Positions 57,610 through 64,000 of a stretch of 64,000 nt of DNA are shown piece after piece. Both the position numbers and the translations under genes were made by a program. Every line of letters starts with the position of its first letter. Position 1 is the first letter of the stretch. The DNA lies in assembly GCA_020631735.1 (NCBI GenBank), contig CM036159.1, positions 98,758,701 to 98,822,700 on the forward strand, in the 5' to 3' direction. The DNA is from Saccharum officinarum (lineage: Eukaryota > Streptophyta > Magnoliopsida > Poales > Poaceae). A model generated the notes under the pieces. That model saw only the letters and a program-made list of their open reading frames with translations. It had not been told where the DNA came from and ran no database searches.

Positions 57610-57687
<78 letters not shown>
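57610..57687. repeat. (AT)n microsatellite
   Basis: About 38 uninterrupted AT units lie ~200 bp after the MATE stop codon, probably in or just after its 3' untranslated region. The length suggests high variability between individuals. Confidence 0.95.
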
Positions 57688-57689
<2 letters not shown>

Positions 57690-58029
57690 GAATGCAGCAT
57701 GCATACGCATGTAACTCTTGATAACCGCTTGTGTAAAGTATACTACAACTCGACATGTCAGAGATGACGATATGGAGGTCAAGGTCGTCGTCTCTTATCA
57801 GTTGAGATATCGATGATGATGATGATAGTTTGACGAGTAGTGCACACGTGAACACATCTATGCATGTGTGGCGTAGATGTATGGCACTGTTGCCCTGCCT
57901 CCGGCCAGGCCAGTTGATTCCCCAGTGGGCAGTGGGCAGTGGCGCAGCGCGCGCAGCGCAGTAGTTTGCCGAGGCGAGGCGAGCCGAGCACCCTGCGTGC
58001 TGTCGCGCTGTTCCCCCAGTGGTTACATA

Positions 58030-58305
58030 TAGGGATGAAAACGGATCGGATACGGACGGATATGACTGATATCGTATTTGTTTTCATATTTATGTTCGGA
58101 TTCAGATTCGAATACGGATAGTATAAAAAATACCGGATATGATACGATTGGATATCGACATCATAAATATGTGATTTAAATATTCGAATACGAATACGGT
58201 ATCGGATGTTAAATATCCGGACTCGGATACGGACAGATTAAAACCCCTCTAAACGGATTCGGTCTCGAATACGGTCGGAAAATATCCGTACCGTTATCAT
58301 CCCTA
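58030..58305. mobile_element. hAT MITE with perfect 8-bp TSD GTTACATA
   Basis: The ends TAGGGATGAAAACGG and CCGTTATCATCCCTA bound a 276-bp element. GTTACATA flanks it at 58022-58029 and 58306-58313. Inside are many CGGATA/GAATACGG words. An 8-bp duplication and TAGGG end are hAT features. Confidence 0.88.
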
Positions 58306-58507
58306 GTTACATACGTGAGGGGCCAATGGGCAATGGGTGCCGGCCCCCATGGCTGCCACTGCCATCACCACACCGGTACTGTTTCCATATTCAACTAGTC
58401 CTCCCCCTGTTGTACATGTGCTTTACGACAAAGTCGCGCGCCAAATGAATGGCCTGATGACATCTACAGGCACTTCGGGGAAAAAAGCTACCCTGGTGTC
58501 TTGCGAT

Positions 58508-59780
58508 TAGGGATGAAAACGAAAATGATAATCTCTGATTTTTCGAAATCGTTTTCGAGTTTTTTTTCCGATTTTTAAGCCTAAACGAAAATGATAGCGG
58601 TAACCGAAAAAACGAAAATGATAACGGTAAAAATAATCGGAAACGAAAGCGAAAATAATTTTGTCCTCTTCCGATCGTTTTCGAAGATTCCCGTATTTAA
58701 CCGGTAATTTACCGTCGGTAATTACCGATTCAAAGGCCTTTAACTAATGAATCCTTATTTATTTATAGATATACAATGCATTACACACGCAAGCACACAA
58801 GGCAATTTTTTTTTGAAATGATCACATCTGTACACGCAAGCTGCAAGCACACAATACATTTTTTTGGGAAAGGATCACATCTGCACACAAGGCAAATAAT
58901 TTTTAGAAAGGAACTATCTAACGGAAGTATTTTATGTGTATAACAAGAAGGCAATCAACACTCGAGGTTCTTTTTTCTAGCCTTTACCTTGTATATGATG
59001 TGTTGGCTGCTACCTGCGACACATACATATATTGTGTTTGCTTCTTATTAGCTAGGTGTTTCTCATATTTTTATTTCTTATTAGCACTATTGCGCTAATA
59101 CATCTATTGCTACGAGCCTTACATATCTCCGTACATTAATATGATGCTTGTTACTAACTCATCTACATTTGCCTTGTATGAGAACTAACATATGTATGTA
59201 TCCATCACAAACTATGTAGGATGAATACTCAGAATATGGATAGGAAGATGTGGCCAGGGACGACGATGACATGCCTGACGTTCATCTTTAAGAAACCTAT
59301 AGGCTACAACCTCCACTGAAAAAGGAACTCTAATAATTCATGTTTTGATCACTATTTATGTCGAGTCAACTTAGATTATGATCGTTTATTTGTATCTTTG
59401 TCAAGAATTGCCATACTGTTGTGTGATTTGCTACTATTTAAGACATAAGATTGTGTGAATTGTGTGGTTTCAGCTTGTGATATTGTCAATTGTGGCTTTA
59501 TTTACTATTGTCATGTGAGATAGGTCGAGTTATATGGATCTTATCATGTTCTACAGTTTGGCGTGTTTATCGTTTTTTAGATACCGTTCTCATGGATTCC
59601 GATCGTTATCGATGTATTTTCTGATCGACTACTATCATTTTCGAAATTACCGGAATATCGGCGCCGTATTCGTTTCCAACAATATCGACAATATCGTATC
59701 GATTTCGTTTTCGAGAAAAAAATATGAAAATAAAAGTGATTTGGTCTCCTTTCGATCGTTTCCCATCGTTTTCATCCCTA
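58508..59780. mobile_element. hAT element, 1.27 kb, perfect 8-bp TSD CTTGCGAT
   Basis: The ends TAGGGATGAAAACGAAAATG and ATCGTTTTCATCCCTA are flanked by CTTGCGAT at 58500-58507 and 59781-59788. Subterminal regions are packed with CGAAAATGATAACGG-like words. In the middle (~59219-59295) one frame reads DEYSEYG, a stop, EDVARDDDDMPDVHL and a stop, following an acceptor-like TGTAG. This may be the acidic C-terminal end of a lost transposase, making the element a deletion derivative of an autonomous hAT. Confidence 0.85.
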
Positions 59781-62479
59781 CTTGCGATTTCGTAAAGGAC
59801 CATACATGCTAATGCTAGTAGCTTTTTCAATTCGTTCGAGTTGCAAAAAGGGAGGCCATGCATGGTGCGCGGCTGCACCGCATCCCCCATGGGGTTTTAT
59901 TTTCTGTATATGTGTGGAGATAAAATCCTTTTCAGCAAAAGGGTGTTGCTCCAACATTTGCCGGTGTTCACTTACACAGGTGTCGCACATGAGTAAAAAA
60001 AGTGTAAAAAGGAGTCAGTAGCCACTAGCATGAACTGGTAACTAATTTATAGACGTGGAGGTAGTGAAAAGGAGACGTTATATATAAGTAGGAACGGAGA
60101 ATTTATGATAGAGTGTCTTTTGTGGATGGCAAGTCATATTTTGTAGAAGTTATAGATGCGGGCTTGTTTGAAATATAGAAATTTTATGCAGATGAATACT
60201 TTTTTTAAAAAAAAATCTTTGGTTCCAAATAGTTTCCCATTTAGACATATGTATGCATATAGTTCAAGGTGTGCTTATAAAGTGAGAAATATATAATGTC
60301 TGTGCCCCTCTCTTAAATAAATAAAGGGTGTAAAGGCACCCTCTTCATCACCAACCTTCCTTTCCAAATGGTACCGCCATTTCCCTTTTCTTAAACAGCA
60401 AAGGTAGCGAGCCACACCACCAGTAATCCCACCATGCACCTCGCTTGCGCAAAAGCTTTTCCCCCAAAGGAAATGGAAATGATCACTGCAGTGCTTCTAC
60501 TCAAGTGCACGCGCACCGGATTTTCGGTACCGGCCGCCAGGGGAGGGGATCAACGTAACGACGACAGGACAGGACTGATTACCAGCTACTAGCAGGCTAG
60601 GACGGCGATCTGAATATCCCATCTGCATGTGGCGACGACGGCCGCCAAGTGCTGCATGTTGATGGTTCGTGACATCGAGTCACAGCTCACAAGCTCATCA
60701 TGTCTGCTCATCCATGCAACTACCAGCGGGCACTGTACCGCCCCTGCATGGCGTGCCAACGGCCTCGTCGATCCGGCCGTGATGTCACGGCACATATCGT
60801 CATCCTGTCCTGTCAGGCTCGATCTGGCCGGTGAATGGATCGTCCTGCTGCAGCCGCAGGCCACAAAGAAACTCATCGCCCCATTAATTATATACACATC
60901 CACTTGCATTATAGGGTTGATCATGATATGGGCTTGCCCATTATATCGCATTGCTGTCCCAACAAGCTAAGGCGCCAGGCATGGACGAGCAAGCACAGCA
61001 GCAGCTAGCTTTTCTTTGCCGGTTTGAAAACGAGGAAACAAAACTTAATTAGTACAGGATCAGAAAGCACACCTCCACTTGCTTGCGTTTTTTTTGGGCT
61101 ACGTATCTTATCTTAGCCAGCCATTATCAAATACGAGCGCACTAGCGAGAGCATTGCATTGCCACAACAAGAGAGGCGTTGTGTTGCGATTCCCCCCGGA
61201 TGGTCCAAGGATCGCGCACTCACGCTTACCGCGCGCAGGACGACGAGTCCTACCTACGTCCTAACATAACATATATATATATGATGAAAGAGGGCCGGAA
61301 AGGAGAGAGCACGCGTCGGCTCCCACTACTACCACACCAACAATCACTTTTCGAGTAGTGTAAGTTGACTATACCAGTGTTGGTGTTCCTTGTGACAAAA
61401 AAAATATGTGTAGTCGGGTTCCTTGGTCTAACTAGCGTTCGGTTCTCCAATTTACAAATAGCCTATCAACGTCAAATGCTCGGAGTAAAGTTTTAAAAAA
61501 CAAATTGTAGAAAGTGATAGTACATGTCAACGCATAAATGCCACTTATACATTCAAGCAGCAGGGAACAACAACATTATGAAAACAATGTCTTTTGGAAA
61601 GTGGGGTGTGGGACGGTGGACCTTTGTTTCCATGAACCGAGTCAATTTTCGTGATTTGAAAAAAAACATGAAATGATATTATTGATGTGAATTCTGGTCA
61701 TACACTAGTAAGGGCTAGACTGTACGAGCCCACACATGGCCTAGTCACGTGGCGAGGGAGGTCAAAAACAGCGAGGCCGACCAGTAAGTCGGCCATGCAG
61801 ATTCAACGCTCGTTTTTTGCTCGAAAAACACACGAACACCTTCTGGAAAGAATCATAGGGAATGAGAACAACGGAGTTGCCCTAAGAGAGAGAGAGAGGC
61901 ATTGTTAATAAATGGTTCGAAGCGCTAAAGATAGAAGAACGTAGTACTACATTGATTTTTGATCAATTCGATTGTGTATGGATTACGTCAATCGGTCACG
62001 AATCACAATCCTCTTAATATATATAGAGTGGGGTGGTTTAATCCTAGTAGTAAACCTTTTCCAAACAAGATCTGCAAGTTTACTTGGACCGGTTTTTACA
62101 TGGGCGGGCTGGCAGGCCAGCTGAGTAAACCAGGATGGGCCGGTTTTGTCTGTTGCCGGCCAATTAACAGCAAACCGACCTATTTGATTCCCCAATTCAA
62201 ATGTGAACTCTGTGATCAAATTTTATTTTGTTGTTAACATATGCCTCTCTATTTTTAAGCGAATCATATGTGAGTTTAAAAATGACAATGGTAGCAATTA
62301 TGTTAAGTCCATTGTCTATTTTTATTCTAAGGGCGATGCAGCCATCAACCAGTTTTGTTCCAAAGACGATGTACTATATATATCGGCCATTGTTTGGACA
62401 ACACTTTTGCTTCTTGCCAAAATACTTGGACATATTTTTTTAAATACCTATGTTAATTGCTCTTGAGAGACGACCACCT
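59781..62479. other. Intergenic DNA, no gene seen
   Basis: This mixed-composition DNA has only short open frames on both strands (such as 60589-60970, open on both strands) and no recognisable domain. Small simple repeats occur at ~61270 (TATATATA) and ~61890 (AGAG). Confidence 0.5.
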
Positions 62480-63358
62480 TGTAACGTCTTTAGCATATAT
62501 GAATTTACAAAAAACTGATTTGATCACTTTACATGGATCTTTCCAGTTACAGACCACTTGCCAAGCTTACTGCTCTTTGTCCTAAGTGGTAGAACAGTCT
62601 TCCACACTAGATCTCCAACTTGGAATGACTTCTTTTTACTTTCTTGTTGTAAGTCCAGGCAACACGAGCTTTGCCCCTTTCAATATCCTTAGAGCTTTGA
62701 TTCCTTTTTTTTGTCACCTCATCGATATTGTCCATCATTAGCTCATGATATATAATAGTAGATAGATCATTTTGTTTAGACAATCTATATGCATCTATAT
62801 ATTCACGTAAATAGATAACACAACTTGTCCATATACCAGCTCAAAAGGCGTACCTTTAGTAGAACCATGTCTAGATATACGATGAGTCCATAGAGCCTCA
62901 GACAAAACTTTATACCACCTCCTAGGATTGTTCTCAAATTGTTTTTGATAAGCTTGATCAAATTCCTATTAGTTGACTCAACTTGGCCATTAGCTTAAGT
63001 ATAATACGGAGAATAATTGAGCAACTTGATATATTATTTGATTCGGCCAATTCCCGCACCTCCTTTGACAAAAAAGATGTTCCTTGACTCAGTTACCTAC
63101 TTGTGTGTAATAATTTTCAAAGGTAAAACTTCGGTCCACTTTGTAAAGTAATATGTGGCAATCAACACAAAGTGACGTCCCTTTGATGAAGTAGGATGAA
63201 TTTGGCAAGTGAAATTTAGTCCCCAATCTTGAGACGACACGACTTGATACTAGGATGCATCAGGCACCAACTGAATATGACCAAACCTTTGGCACTCATC
63301 GCACCCTTTGTAGTAATGAAAACAATCGACAATCATAGTAGGCCAATAGAAACCAATG
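62480..63358 (-). pseudogene. Decayed Ty3-gypsy integrase fragment (Tat-like)
   Basis: Minus-strand frames from ~63358 give, in order, YYKGCDECQRFGHIQLVP (end of the zinc-binding region), WGLNFTCQIHPTSSKG, FVLIATYYFTKWTEVLPL, ANGQVESTNRNLIK, LSEALWTHRISRHGSTKGTP, and after a gap KKSFQVGDLVWKTVLPL. These are the integrase core and C-terminal region of a Tat-lineage gypsy element. The first catalytic Asp (normally in a GLDF context) is Asn here, and several stops and frameshifts occur. RT, RNase H and LTRs are not visible nearby, so this is an old fragment. Confidence 0.75.
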
Positions 63359-64000
63359 TCTTATAATTTGGGATGGATGGAGGTAGTACTCAAGTGGCAT
63401 CCTGTTTGGTTGGTGCGTAATTTGGCATGCCTGACCTTTGGCAAACTGTGGCTGTCATAGAAAGTGTGGCGAGCAAAATCGAAGCCACACTTGTGGCAAA
63501 GTTTGAAACGAAAATGAGTCTATGACATGTGACACAGAGTGCTTAAAAAGTGTGGTATGCCATAGTTGTGGCAGGGAACCAAACAACTACCGAAAAACTA
63601 TGACATATCCAACCTTTGGCGTGGCAAGTTGTCACAAACCAAAAAGGCCTACAATGCTGGAACTTCTGCTACGTGAAATATGAACTTGCATTGGAATGAT
63701 GTACCCATAAAACAAGTGTGTAATGTTTGTGAATCATGTTGGGTGTATGGTATGCAATTGCAACCATGTAAGTCTGCCTGTGAAGCATACATGTGGTATG
63801 TTCCAACAACTCGGGGCAAAAAAGAAGACAAATAAAAATCGATCTAAAAAAAAACTAGGCCGATCAATGGGCAGCAGCGGTTCGTGGAGCGTGAGATAAT
63901 GAAATCTCTGGCTCGGATCGGAGCAACGACGGTGGCTGTGTCCGTCCGGCGGTCCGGCCAATCGACGAGCAACTGCCAACTGGGACGGATAAGAGATGCG
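63359..64000. other. Intergenic DNA to the window edge
   Basis: Repeated TGTGGC/TTTGGCA words and CCAAACA-type ends (63400-63600) hint at a degraded MITE, but no clear inverted ends were found. The last open frame (63734-63979, minus) has no recognisable content. Confidence 0.4.

Noticed and set aside
60589..60970. Opposed 113- and 120-codon open frames
   Set aside because: They overlap each other almost fully and show no recognisable features, so at most one could be real and neither is supported.

Overview
This is a plant nuclear window, very probably from a grass and most likely the Andropogoneae (sorghum, sugarcane or Miscanthus type). The case rests on Maximus/SIRE-like Ty1-copia elements with ~2 kb LTRs, Au-type SINEs, Tourist and Stowaway MITEs, Mutator-like foldbacks, and one extremely GC-rich gene with grass codon use. 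The species is an inference. I found no bacterial features, CRISPR array or tRNA/rRNA gene.

Layout. Bases 1-9327 are a Ty1-copia element on the + strand (partial 5' LTR, gag-pol broken by several indels, full 3' LTR up to an N gap). Bases 9428-14738 are non-coding LTR-retrotransposon sequence, probably Ty3-gypsy LTR. Bases 14.9-23.2 kb hold an older DNA-transposon-like locus with two convergent genes. One of these, a GRF-type zinc-finger-like gene on the minus strand, is split by a second copia element (16102-22104) flanked by a 5-bp duplication, CCCTC. Bases 23369-24681 are a Mutator-like element with a 9-bp duplication.

An ~8.5 kb segment (24171-32647) recurs almost identically at 37137-45643. 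It carries two SINEs, a 22-bp-TSD retroposon nested inside one of them, Tourist and Stowaway MITEs, a LINE tail and a Mutator-like foldback. Between the copies lie an interrupted copia LTR, a partial gypsy LTR and a 100-N gap. This arrangement could be a true duplication or two haplotypes joined in assembly.

From 45.6 to 54.7 kb the DNA is intergenic, with several MITEs and a probable CACTA derivative. The only apparently intact host gene is a MATE-family efflux transporter at 55144-57408 (two coding exons, 626 residues). Downstream are an AT microsatellite, two hAT elements with perfect 8-bp duplications, further intergenic DNA and a decayed gypsy integrase at ~62.5-63.4 kb.

No new cellular system is evident. 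The informative content is transposon nesting, a conserved CG-rich motif array just upstream of the TATA box in three related copia LTRs, and the gap-bounded duplication.
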